The position numbers were made by a program, and so were the translations under genes. Below are positions 19,530 to 27,923 of a stretch of 64,000 nucleotides of DNA, in pieces (the first letter of the stretch is position 1; the number at the start of each line of letters is the position of its first letter). This DNA comes from an uncultured Colwellia sp. (GTDB lineage: Bacteria > Pseudomonadota > Gammaproteobacteria > Enterobacterales > Alteromonadaceae). The notes beneath the pieces were generated by a model. That model was not told the DNA's origin. It ran no database searches and saw only the letters and a program-made list of their open reading frames with translations. The stretch lies in assembly GCA_913058395.1 (NCBI GenBank), contig CAJXQI010000018.1, positions 43,660 to 107,659 of the forward strand, given 5' to 3'.

Positions 19530-22409
19530 TTAAAAGTTAACGGCCAATCCGGTATAGAAATAAGCGCCATTGTATCCAAATGGTGCTGAGCGGCGAGAAT
19601 ATTTAAATACACCATCACTATCAACAATGGTATTGCCTGCATCGTCGGTTATTTTTCCTGCTCGCGAGTTACCAATGGTATTTTTATCAGGGTAAACATT
19701 AAATAGATTATTACTACCAGCATACAATTCAATGTTAGGAGTTAGTTGATACTCGATACGAATGTCAGTTAATAACTTTGCGCCATAAGTCTGTTTGTCA
19801 CCGTCGACAACACTATATTTTCCAAAATGGTTTAACGCGAGATTAAAGTGCCAACGCTCAAGTTGATAATTGATATTAGCGTTTATTCGGCTTTCAGGTT
19901 GCCAGTCTTCAATGATAGCTATGTCATGTTCAGAGAAAATGTCAGTAACCGCTAAGCTATTTAAGGTACTGTTGGTTGGTGTAAATAAACGCTGCACTTT
20001 AGTTTTAGTGAAATTGGCCGCGAAAGTTAAATCGAGTTGTCCCTCTGCTAGCATGGTTTGCCATGTAGCAATAATATCAATCCCCTGGGTTTTACTGTCG
20101 ACACCGTTTAAAAACACCTGCGCTTTATCAACATTTTCAGCGACTAGTAACTGATCTAAAGTGTGATTTAAGCCAAGACACAAGCCACTGCTGAGTACGA
20201 TACGGTCGTCTATTTCGATATGATAATAATCTACTGTTAGCGTTAGGTTGTTATCGAAACTGGCGATTGCACCTAGACTTAAATTCTTTGATGTTTCTTC
20301 TTCTAACTCAGGAACGCCAATGGCGTTGGCTAAGTGACTGTCATTTCGAAAAGTTGCAACTTTTTGGCCAACAAGTTCATTGTCCTCGTTAACTAAAAAC
20401 TGTGTACTGGTGTTGTTAAAGTAGAGTTGTTGCATTGATGGGGCACGAAAACCTGTGCTAATTGCGCCGCGGTAAGTAAGCCAGTCATTACTTTGCCAAT
20501 GAGCAGCAACTTTTACATTGCTTGAAGAGCCAAAACCATCATAGTCATCAAATCTTGCCGCTGTGTTTACGGATAAGTTAGAAAAAAGTAGCTGTTCCAT
20601 TTCAAAGTATACTGAACGCACATTTCGTTTCTCGTCTACTGTTGAGCTTGGTGATATACCAGGGAATCCTTGAATACCACCGATTGCATCATTTGGAAAT
20701 AATGAATGACTAGCTAAGGTGTCGTAATCAAAGTAACTATACTTTTCTCCCGCAGTGACTTGATAGTGGTCTTGCCTTAATTCAAAACCAAGAGCGAGTG
20801 TTGCCCAATCAAGATCTTTTCTGATATCGACATTTAATGTTTGTAGTGATAATGCCAGATCGTAGGCGTGGGCATTTTGCGGAATGTTTTCTCGAACTTG
20901 TTGAGCTGAATTATTTTCTTGAAAACGTAGTAAGTTTACATAAGAAGCATTAATAGCATTTTTGGTTTTGTAACTTATTTTGTTTTTTCCATAGGTATAG
21001 GAAGTGTCAATTGATATACCGCTGTCCAATTCAAATTTATAGCCAAAATTGAGTGAATAGTCGGTTATATTTGATGATATTTTTGGTAAATAGCCATCGA
21101 GCAATGTTGGAAGACTATCTTGTAGTAATGGGTTGGTTTGTTGGTCTTTTGCAGAGCGAAAAAAAGCTGCAGAAGTGTTGTCTCGTGTCGAGTAAGTAGC
21201 AAAACCGTATAGCTCTCCAATGTCGGTGCCATAGCCAGCATTAATAACCCAGGCTTGTTGTAAATATTCTGGGTTACCAATTTCAAAGTTTTTACGTTCA
21301 GCGTTTATTTCACTTGAATTAGAGGTTACATATTCATTGGTGGTACGTTGTATGCAGCCTTCATAAATACATGAGCCGTCTTGACCTGTGCGGTTTGTTG
21401 CCTGATGGTCTGCGACACTGCCGGATAGATTGGCATAACCTTGTTCAAATAATGATATGTTTTTAGAGAATTCTATTTGTTGGCTTGAACCATCACTTTT
21501 TGCGTGCTTTCCGTATGATGCTTCAACATAATCGGTTGAAGTGTCATCTTTAAGGACGATATTGATAACCCCTGCAATCGCATCAGAGCCATATTGTGCT
21601 GCCGCTCCATCACGTAAAATTTCAATACGTTTAATCGCTGATGCCGGTATGGCATTTAAATCGGTACCCGCTGTACCACGTCCTACAGAGTTATTAATAT
21701 GAATTAAACTTGCTTGATGGCGACGTTTACCATTAACTAATACGAGTGTTTGGTCGGGACCTAGGCCTCTTAATGTTGCTGGTTGTAATACATCACTGCC
21801 ATCACTAATAGCTGATTTAGAAAAGTTAAATGAAGGCGCTATCGCTTGTAGCATGTTGCCAACATTGGTGTGTCCTGATTGCTTCAATCGCTTGAATGGC
21901 AGAATATCGACAGGAACCGGTAAATCAGTAATTGAACGTCGCGCAGTGCGGCTACCGACAATGGCTATCTTCTCAATACTGCTTGTTTCAGGTGTATCAT
22001 TAGCGTTGTCGAACGGAGGAGGAATTTCAGTTGTTGGTTGTACATTTACTTTTTTAACTGCAGAAATAGCGATGACATTTTCTTGATTTTTAACAACTTT
22101 TAGTCCTGACTTTCGTAATAACTTATGAATAGCAAAGTCAACGGTGTAATAACCTTTGACCTGATTGGTTTGAATGTTTTTGGTTAATTCAAATGAAAAT
22201 AATATGGTTTGTTGGCTTTGTTTACCAAATAAAATTAAGGCTTGATTAGCATTTTGTTGTTTAATATCGAAATAGATAAGATCTGCAGCTTTACCCATAG
22301 AAGAAAAGAGTAAAAAAATCAATGCTGTATGGGTTAACAACGTTTTACGGCTTTGACGAATACTTTTCAAAGTACTTATTAAAGCGAAATAAAGAATAGA
22401 TGCTATCAA
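19530..22409 (-). CDS. TonB-dependent outer membrane receptor with STN signalling domain
   Basis: A 959-residue receptor of the transducer type. After a signal peptide (ending GKAA near residue 42) comes an STN domain (about 50-115, LIYFDIKQQNANQALILFG), then a TonB-box-like EKIAIVGSR, a plug domain (NVGNMLQAIAPSF, RGLGPDQTLVLVNGKRRH, RIEILRDGAAAQYGSDAIAGVINI) and a large beta-barrel ending in phenylalanine. The plug matches the broad family whose members take up siderophores, vitamins or glycans; the ligand cannot be told here. The STN domain plus the adjacent FecR gene indicates surface signalling to a sigma factor, but no sigma gene is beside them. Confidence 0.92.
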   Translation of the reverse strand: MIASILYFALISTLKSIRQSRKTLLTHTALIFLLFSSMGKAADLIYFDIKQQNANQALILFGKQSQQTILFSFELTKNIQTNQVKGYYTVDFAIHKLLRKSGLKVVKNQENVIAISAVKKVNVQPTTEIPPPFDNANDTPETSSIEKIAIVGSRTARRSITDLPVPVDILPFKRLKQSGHTNVGNMLQAIAPSFNFSKSAISDGSDVLQPATLRGLGPDQTLVLVNGKRRHQASLIHINNSVGRGTAGTDLNAIPASAIKRIEILRDGAAAQYGSDAIAGVINIVLKDDTSTDYVEASYGKHAKSDGSSQQIEFSKNISLFEQGYANLSGSVADHQATNRTGQDGSCIYEGCIQRTTNEYVTSNSSEINAERKNFEIGNPEYLQQAWVINAGYGTDIGELYGFATYSTRDNTSAAFFRSAKDQQTNPLLQDSLPTLLDGYLPKISSNITDYSLNFGYKFELDSGISIDTSYTYGKNKISYKTKNAINASYVNLLRFQENNSAQQVRENIPQNAHAYDLALSLQTLNVDIRKDLDWATLALGFELRQDHYQVTAGEKYSYFDYDTLASHSLFPNDAIGGIQGFPGISPSSTVDEKRNVRSVYFEMEQLLFSNLSVNTAARFDDYDGFGSSSNVKVAAHWQSNDWLTYRGAISTGFRAPSMQQLYFNNTSTQFLVNEDNELVGQKVATFRNDSHLANAIGVPELEEETSKNLSLGAIASFDNNLTLTVDYYHIEIDDRIVLSSGLCLGLNHTLDQLLVAENVDKAQVFLNGVDSKTQGIDIIATWQTMLAEGQLDLTFAANFTKTKVQRLFTPTNSTLNSLAVTDIFSEHDIAIIEDWQPESRINANINYQLERWHFNLALNHFGKYSVVDGDKQTYGAKLLTDIRIEYQLTPNIELYAGSNNLFNVYPDKNTIGNSRAGKITDDAGNTIVDSDGVFKYSRRSAPFGYNGAYFYTGLAVNF

Positions 22410-22507
22410 TGCTTAAATTCCGAAGCTTTTATTATTTTATACTAACGTAAATTTTGAACACTTAGGCCTATTAAAGCCATTAGGCAGTTCATTTCTCTGC
22501 AGTGAAA

Positions 22508-23572
22508 TTATGCTCGATTAAGAGAAAAAGTATTATTACTTACTTTTTGGTAATCAATGGCAAAGTTATAATTTAATGACTGAAGTAAACCATTAATATC
22601 GTTACTTTTAAAATACCCTGATATTTTAAGGTCTGCGATATCATCTGCAATTGGCGTAAAGCTAACCGAGTTATAACGTTGCACTTCAGACAACACTTGC
22701 GATAGTGGTTCACCATTAAAAATCAGCATACCTTGTTGCCAAGCGAGTTCTTTTTCAATAGCGCTATTTGACAGTGTTTGTTTAGCATTCAAGCTTTGCT
22801 TAGTAATTGCTAACTTTTCGCCAGCAGTAACGATGTTCATCGCTTTTTGATTAGTTAGCGTTGATTGAGAGCTTTTGATGGCATCGAGTAAAACGGTTCT
22901 TGAGGTATTAGCCTTGCTTACTAAAACTCTACCTTCTTTTACCAGTAGCTCCATATCATGATTGTTATCACGTTGAACATTGTAAATAGTGCCTAGCGCT
23001 GTAAAGGAGTTTTGCCCTGAAATAACGGTAAATGGTCGATTGTGATCTTTTGCAACATCAAACTTTGCCTCACCACGGATCAAAGTGATTTTTCGTTGTA
23101 AGGCGCTATAAGCAACTTCAATAACGGTATTGGTATTTAGTTTTATAGAACTACCGTCAGTTAAGGTGATTTCTTTTTGTTGACCGAATTGGGTACTAAA
23201 TGTTTGATAGGCTAAATGTTGAGAAGAGGCATTTTTAGGGTCTTGCCAAAGCTGATTAATATCATTTGCTAAGTTTGTTGTTAATATTGCAACAAAAAAG
23301 ATACTAGCTGCTAAGCAACCTTTCATTAGGTAGTCACTCGCTGGCTTTTTGTCTGGCTTGGCACAAAATAAACCATTTAGCTCATGCTGAGTACTAATAT
23401 CTCCCCATAAGGAAGACATTCTCTGCAGTGCCGAATAATGAGCTTTATCTTGATTGATCCATGCTATTAATTGTTGTTTTTCAACGCTAGACAATCCTTT
23501 ATCAAGTCGTGTTATCCAAAGGTTTGCTTGCGCTTGGACCGATTTATTATCGTTTGACGTCTTGGGTATCAT
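22508..23572 (-). CDS. FecR-family anti-sigma sensor
   Basis: Membrane regulator that normally receives the signal from an STN-type TonB receptor and controls an ECF sigma factor. Residues 1-75 carry the cytosolic N-terminal domain with the typical tryptophan spacing (ANLWITRLDKGLSSVE, LIAWINQDKAHYSALQ). A membrane segment lies near residues 88-105. The periplasmic FecR domain follows (FGQQKEITLTDGSSIKLN, RKITLIRGEAKFDVAKD), then a C-terminal STN-like part (FNGEPLSQVLSEVQRYNSV). It is 98 bases upstream of the receptor on the same strand. The usual FecI-type sigma gene directly upstream is absent. Confidence 0.92.
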   Translation of the reverse strand: MIPKTSNDNKSVQAQANLWITRLDKGLSSVEKQQLIAWINQDKAHYSALQRMSSLWGDISTQHELNGLFCAKPDKKPASDYLMKGCLAASIFFVAILTTNLANDINQLWQDPKNASSQHLAYQTFSTQFGQQKEITLTDGSSIKLNTNTVIEVAYSALQRKITLIRGEAKFDVAKDHNRPFTVISGQNSFTALGTIYNVQRDNNHDMELLVKEGRVLVSKANTSRTVLLDAIKSSQSTLTNQKAMNIVTAGEKLAITKQSLNAKQTLSNSAIEKELAWQQGMLIFNGEPLSQVLSEVQRYNSVSFTPIADDIADLKISGYFKSNDINGLLQSLNYNFAIDYQKVSNNTFSLNRA

Positions 23573-23990
23573 TTATCTACTTCTGTGATTACATTTTGAA
23601 ACAAATATTCATTCAGCGTTTACTGTAAACGAATTATTAGGGGCGTGCTATGGAAATTTAGCTAAAAGTTCAATAAAACGTTTTTTAATGTAATTACCTG
23701 TATTCATCAGTTATCTAACTGATAAGTATTAGAGTAATTGTTCAATTTTTAATGCAAGCTCTAAGGCTCCTGAAGTATTTTATTTGCTAATTTACATCAT
23801 TTATATTTGCGAAATATTATTGCGAAACATTGTTGAGAAACGCGTTGCAACCTAAGCAAACTATCACTTCTGCTTGATAAACAATTTCGACAGTTTATTA
23901 CATTTTTTAAACATTAGAGAACACTAATGCAACGGTTATATAAATATCAACGGGTTACAATCTTTCCATCAATTACAGGAGATATTTACA
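23573..23990. other. 418-base divergent intergenic region, fecR-like / mipA
   Basis: No reading frame of note on either strand. It must hold the divergent promoters of the FecR gene and the mipA gene; GGTTACAATC near 23955 could be a -10 region for mipA. No trace of a sigma-factor gene was recognised here. Confidence 0.5.
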
Positions 23991-24776
23991 ATGCTAAGTT
24001 CAACTAAAATAAAGAAAATACTATTCGCTAGTTCATTAATTAGTTTGGTATGTGTACCACAACTTGTTCAAGCGGAAGAGTGGCAGTTTACCACTGGGCT
24101 TGGTGCTTATAGCGCAAATGAAGCATGGAAAGGTACAGATGCTAAACAAGGTATTGCACCGCTGCTTTCGGCAACATATGGTAATTGGTTAATCGGTAAA
24201 GATGGCATTGTTACCTATAATTTATTAAGTGAAGACGATTTTGGTTTAAGCGTCGGAGTCAATTACCGAAACGACGGTTATGACGATGATAAATTTATGG
24301 GTTCAGATAAATCATCTGATCCAGTATTTACTGGTTATGACTCACCTGAAGGTGATGTTACGTTCAAAGTCGATGGTTATTGGAATTTTGTTAATTTGAG
24401 TGTAGAGCAAGATATTTCAGGACATTCAAAAGGCTTAACAGCTGATTTAGGAATTGAAGTGCCAATCTTTAATATTGGTAAAGACTTCATGGTGCAAGCA
24501 AATGCAACCGTGCACTTTCAAAGTAGTGATTATGCAAATCACATTTATGGTGTTTCTGCAGAGCAAGTTGATAATAGCGTTGGCAGAACAGCTTACACTG
24601 TTGGCTCGGTAACTAACTATAGCGCTGGTTTATCTGCTTTTTATCAACTAGATAAGAGCTGGACTTTGATAGCCTCAGCGCAATACACCAAGCTTGATGA
24701 TGCGATTACGGATAGTCCATTAATTGGTGATGATAAAGTCACTAGCGCATTTATTGGTGCAAGTTACAGCTTCTAA
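23991..24776 (+). CDS. MipA/OmpV family outer membrane protein
   Basis: Small beta-barrel outer membrane protein of 261 residues with a signal peptide (cleavage after VQA, near residue 28). Family blocks are EWQFTTGLGAYSANEAWKG, GIAPLLSATYGNWLIG, GLSVGVNYRNDGYDDD and the C-terminal SAFIGASYSF ending in phenylalanine. MipA of E. coli links murein synthase and hydrolase; other members are porin-like. Which applies here cannot be told. It has its own ribosome site (CAGGAGA) and terminator. Confidence 0.88.
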   Translation: MLSSTKIKKILFASSLISLVCVPQLVQAEEWQFTTGLGAYSANEAWKGTDAKQGIAPLLSATYGNWLIGKDGIVTYNLLSEDDFGLSVGVNYRNDGYDDDKFMGSDKSSDPVFTGYDSPEGDVTFKVDGYWNFVNLSVEQDISGHSKGLTADLGIEVPIFNIGKDFMVQANATVHFQSSDYANHIYGVSAEQVDNSVGRTAYTVGSVTNYSAGLSAFYQLDKSWTLIASAQYTKLDDAITDSPLIGDDKVTSAFIGASYSF

Positions 24777-24828
24777 ATAATGACATAATTAATCACTAGA
24801 AAGCCTGTATTTTTAAGCTGTTAAAACG

Positions 24829-24873
24829 AAAAAACCTAAACCATTTAGTTGTTAACTGAGGTTTAGGTTTTTT
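24829..24873. terminator. Bidirectional terminator, mipA / srmB
   Basis: A perfect 14-base stem (AAAAAACCTAAACC / GGTTTAGGTTTTTT) with a 17-base loop lies between two convergent genes, with T-runs both ways. Confidence 0.9.
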
Positions 24874-24909
24874 ATTATCAACAGTAAAAAAATACGTTAA
24901 TAGAAGAGT

Positions 24910-26145
24910 TTATTTTTTATTGCGCTTAGCTTGTTTCTTCGCTTTTGCTTTTTTCTGAGCGACAGTTTTCTTAACTTTCGCTTTTTTAATCGCAACACGC
25001 GCTTCTTTGTTCTTTGGTCTAAGTTCTTCAATAATGCGACGCGGCAAACGTTCATCAATATAACGTTCTACTTTACCAATAACCGCCATGTCATGTGCTT
25101 CAACTAATGAGATTGCCGTACCTTTATTACCAGCACGGCCTGTACGACCAATACGATGTAAATAAATATCAGCAGTACGCGGTAAGTCGAAGTTAATTAC
25201 GTGGGTAATGTCGTCTATATCTAAACCACGCGCGGCAACATCGGTTGCTACTAATACTTTTACTGTGCCATTGCGTAGGCGTTCAACAGAAGTACTGCGC
25301 TTATCTTGTGGCATCTTTCCTTCAAGCCATACACAAGGGACTTCTTCTGCGTATAATTTACCTGATAAGTATTGTACGGTTTCACGTTTATTAGCAAATA
25401 CTACTACTCGTGAAAGTTCTTCTTGCTTTAATAAGTTAACTAGCAAGGCAACTTTATGGTCTTTATTATCGGCGATATGTAGCCACTGATGAATTTTTGC
25501 TTTTTCTTTTCGGGATGGATTCGATTCTAAAAATACCGGTTCGTTTAGTATTTCGCGAGAGAATCTCACTACGGCTGAACCTTCTAATGTTGCTGAAAAC
25601 AACATTGTTTGTTTGCGCCAGCGAGCTTCTGCAATGATGCGGTTAATAATTTCTATAAAGCCCATATCAAGCATACGGTCAGCTTCATCTAAAATTAAGA
25701 CTTCTATTTCACGACAATCAAACTGCTCGCTTTCAATGTATTCCATTAAACGACCAGGTGTTGCCACTAAAATATCAGTATTAGTGGTTAGAATTTCTTT
25801 ATGACTACCGTAGTTAACGCCACCAGTAATAACACCTGATTTAATTTTTGTTAATGAAGTCAATTTTTCGCATTGCTCATGCGTTTGTAATGCGAGTTCG
25901 CGTGTTGGCGATAAAATTAGTACCCGAGGAAAACCCGGCTTATTGCGCGGGTAATCTAATAAATGTTGAGCCGCGGGTAAAATGAACGCTGCTGTTTTTC
26001 CCGTTCCTGTTGGGGCTGATGCAAGTAAGTCTTTACCCGTCATAGCGACAGGCAATACTAATTCTTGAATCGATGTAGGCTTTTTAAAACCGGCACTTTC
26101 AATACCGCCCAATAACGCGGAGTCTAGGTCAAACTGATTAAACAT
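24910..26145 (-). CDS. srmB: DEAD-box RNA helicase SrmB
   Basis: ATP-dependent RNA helicase; SrmB acts early in 50S ribosome assembly in E. coli. Helicase motifs are complete: Q-motif IQELVLP, Walker A SAPTGTGKT with Lys50, SPTREL, DEAD at 153-156, SAT in LFSATLEG, DVAARGLDI and HRIGRTGRAG. The phrases YIESEQFDCREIEVLILDEAD (in two family blocks) and ARWRKQTMLFSATLEG are characteristic of SrmB rather than RhlE or DeaD. The C-terminus is a lysine/alanine-rich basic tail, typical for RNA contact. The 411 residues are slightly shorter than E. coli SrmB. Confidence 0.92.
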   Translation of the reverse strand: MFNQFDLDSALLGGIESAGFKKPTSIQELVLPVAMTGKDLLASAPTGTGKTAAFILPAAQHLLDYPRNKPGFPRVLILSPTRELALQTHEQCEKLTSLTKIKSGVITGGVNYGSHKEILTTNTDILVATPGRLMEYIESEQFDCREIEVLILDEADRMLDMGFIEIINRIIAEARWRKQTMLFSATLEGSAVVRFSREILNEPVFLESNPSRKEKAKIHQWLHIADNKDHKVALLVNLLKQEELSRVVVFANKRETVQYLSGKLYAEEVPCVWLEGKMPQDKRSTSVERLRNGTVKVLVATDVAARGLDIDDITHVINFDLPRTADIYLHRIGRTGRAGNKGTAISLVEAHDMAVIGKVERYIDERLPRRIIEELRPKNKEARVAIKKAKVKKTVAQKKAKAKKQAKRNKK

Positions 26146-26258
26146 GTAATAATTTTCTTCAAAGGTTTATAGCTGCGGATTATAATGGCAAAATCGGATT
26201 TATCCTAAAGATCTTGCCAAAATTGTGCGTTTTTTATGATATTTAATCTTAACTTGGC

Positions 26259-26783
26259 TTAATCAGCTAAGATCTCATCAATTTCTGTTTTAATTTGTTG
26301 GCACCAAGTTGTAATACGTTCATCACTTGCATCGTATTGATTGTCTTCATCCAGCGCTAAACCAACAAAGTGTTTTTGATCTTCAGTTAAGGCTTTTGAT
26401 GCGGAAAATTCATAACCTTGGTTAGGCCAATAGCCAATAACATAGCCACCTTGCGCGATAACTTGCTCATGTAACATGCCCAAAGCGTCTTGAAACCATT
26501 CGGTGTAACCAATTTGGTCACCCATGCCGTAAAGGGCAATTATTTTTCCACTCAGATCAATATCGGCGATTTCAGGCCAATGTCCTTCCCAGTCTTCTTG
26601 AATTTCACCATAATCCCAAGTCGATATACCTAAAATAAGAATATCGTGATCTGCCATTTCAGTTAGCGCAGTGTCTTTAATATTGAATAAGGTTACTTGT
26701 TCTGCACCGAGTTCAGTTTGAATTTTTTCTGCTGCCATTTCGGTATAGCAAGTGGTTGAGCCATAAAATAGTGCAATATTCAT
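26259..26783 (-). CDS. fldB: Flavodoxin FldB
   Basis: Long-chain flavodoxin of 174 residues, an FMN electron carrier. The phosphate-binding loop reads [17 protein letters not shown], and [18 protein letters not shown] and [20 protein letters not shown] supply the FMN-stacking Trp and Tyr. The [10 protein letters not shown] start and the C-terminal [14 protein letters not shown] match FldB, not FldA. In E. coli fldB is divergent from xerD-dsbC-recJ-prfB-lysS; the same divergent placement is kept here, except that xerD is missing. Confidence 0.94.
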   Translation of the reverse strand: MNIALFYGSTTCYTEMAAEKIQTELGAEQVTLFNIKDTALTEMADHDILILGISTWDYGEIQEDWEGHWPEIADIDLSGKIIALYGMGDQIGYTEWFQDALGMLHEQVIAQGGYVIGYWPNQGYEFSASKALTEDQKHFVGLALDEDNQYDASDERITTWCQQIKTEIDEILAD

Positions 26784-26832
26784 TGATAATGATTACCGAG
26801 AGTTGTTTAACCTAAATAAAAGGAGACGGGAA

Positions 26833-26860
26833 CTTATTTGCCGCGATTTTAGCAAATAAG
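26833..26860. other. Perfect inverted repeat in the fldB-dsbC gap
   Basis: CTTATTTGC and GCAAATAAG form a nine-base inverted repeat with a ten-base centre in the divergent promoter region of fldB and dsbC. It might be an operator or a hairpin in the fldB leader; no known regulator motif is recognised. Confidence 0.4.
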
Positions 26861-27034
26861 CCGCTATCAATGCCAGTACAAATGATGATAAGAGGCAACA
26901 AAAGGCTTTAGAAGCTGTTGGCTGTTATTGCAATTAGCCCACTTTCACTGTAATTTTAGCCTCCTATAAGCGGTCACTTGTAATTAATGACAATTTAAAC
27001 CTTATTACCCGCTAGCTAATTTATGGAAATCTCT

Positions 27035-27826
27035 ATGTCTAAGAAGTATTTATTTGCCGCACTATTGAGTGTTTTTAGTTATTCTAATGTTGCTTTAGCT
27101 GATCCAGCTACACCAGCTAATAACAGTGTAATGTTACCAAGTGTTCAGTCAACAGAACTTAATCTTGTTAAAACGAAACTAAGCAACATGTTAGGTTTTA
27201 AAATTGACAGTATTAAAGCATCGCCTATGGCAGGTGTTGTTGAAGTGATCACCGACCAAGGATTATTTTATGCCAGTGCAGATGGTAATTTTTTATTACA
27301 CGGTAAAATGTATGGTTTAGGTGATAATGTTAGCAATTTAACCGAAGAAAGTTTAGCGCAGGTTCGCGTTGATGGCATGGCAAAATTCTCTGATTCGATG
27401 ATTGTTTTTCCTGCAAAAAATGAAAAGCACGTGGTCACTGTTTTTACTGATATTACTTGTGGCTACTGTCGTAAAATGCATGACCAAATTGAAGACTATA
27501 ACGATAGAGGTATTACTGTTCGTTATTTAGCGTACCCTCGTTCAGGCGTGAAAGACCGAAGTGGTCAATATTCTCAAGGCTTTAAAGACTTGCGTTCAAT
27601 TTGGTGTCATGAAGATCCTCAGCAAGCATTAACAAAAGCGAAAAGTGGCTCAAATGTCGCGGCTCGTATTTGTGACAAGCCAATTGAAGAAGAGTTTGAT
27701 TTTGGTCGTCAAGTTGGCGTGAGTGGCACACCGGCAATTATACTAGCAAATGGTATGATGGTGCCTGGTTATCAAGACCCAAGTAAATTGTTTAGCTTAT
27801 TAGAAACAGCCTTACAAGGTGGTTAA
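27035..27826 (+). CDS. dsbC: Thiol:disulfide isomerase DsbC
   Basis: Periplasmic isomerase that corrects wrong disulfides and is kept reduced by DsbD. After a signal peptide (ending ALA near residue 22) there is a dimerisation domain and then a thioredoxin fold with active site CGYC at residues 142-145 and the cis-proline loop SGTPAI. A second cysteine pair (IWCHEDP and ARICDKP) matches the structural disulfide of DsbC. ATG 27035 is used since GGAAA lies before it; ATG 27023 is possible and adds four residues. It is followed by a strong hairpin before recJ. Confidence 0.95.
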   Translation: MSKKYLFAALLSVFSYSNVALADPATPANNSVMLPSVQSTELNLVKTKLSNMLGFKIDSIKASPMAGVVEVITDQGLFYASADGNFLLHGKMYGLGDNVSNLTEESLAQVRVDGMAKFSDSMIVFPAKNEKHVVTVFTDITCGYCRKMHDQIEDYNDRGITVRYLAYPRSGVKDRSGQYSQGFKDLRSIWCHEDPQQALTKAKSGSNVAARICDKPIEEEFDFGRQVGVSGTPAIILANGMMVPGYQDPSKLFSLLETALQGG

Positions 27827-27847
27827 TATTTAAAAGATTTACCTGAT

Positions 27848-27877
27848 AAAATGGCAAGTATTATACTTGCCATTTTT
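27848..27877 (+). terminator. Terminator between dsbC and recJ
   Basis: AAAATGGCAAGTA pairs perfectly with TACTTGCCATTTT around a three-base loop and runs into five T residues. It sits between dsbC and recJ, which are normally one operon, so recJ depends on read-through or its own promoter. Confidence 0.88.
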
Positions 27878-27923
27878 GTATCTACAGCTTTCATTATTCG
27901 CTCAATTAAAAAGACCCAATTCA

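Noticed and set aside
26784..27034. Degraded xerD
   Set aside because: The space is about 250 bases and I recognised no tyrosine recombinase motif in it on either strand.
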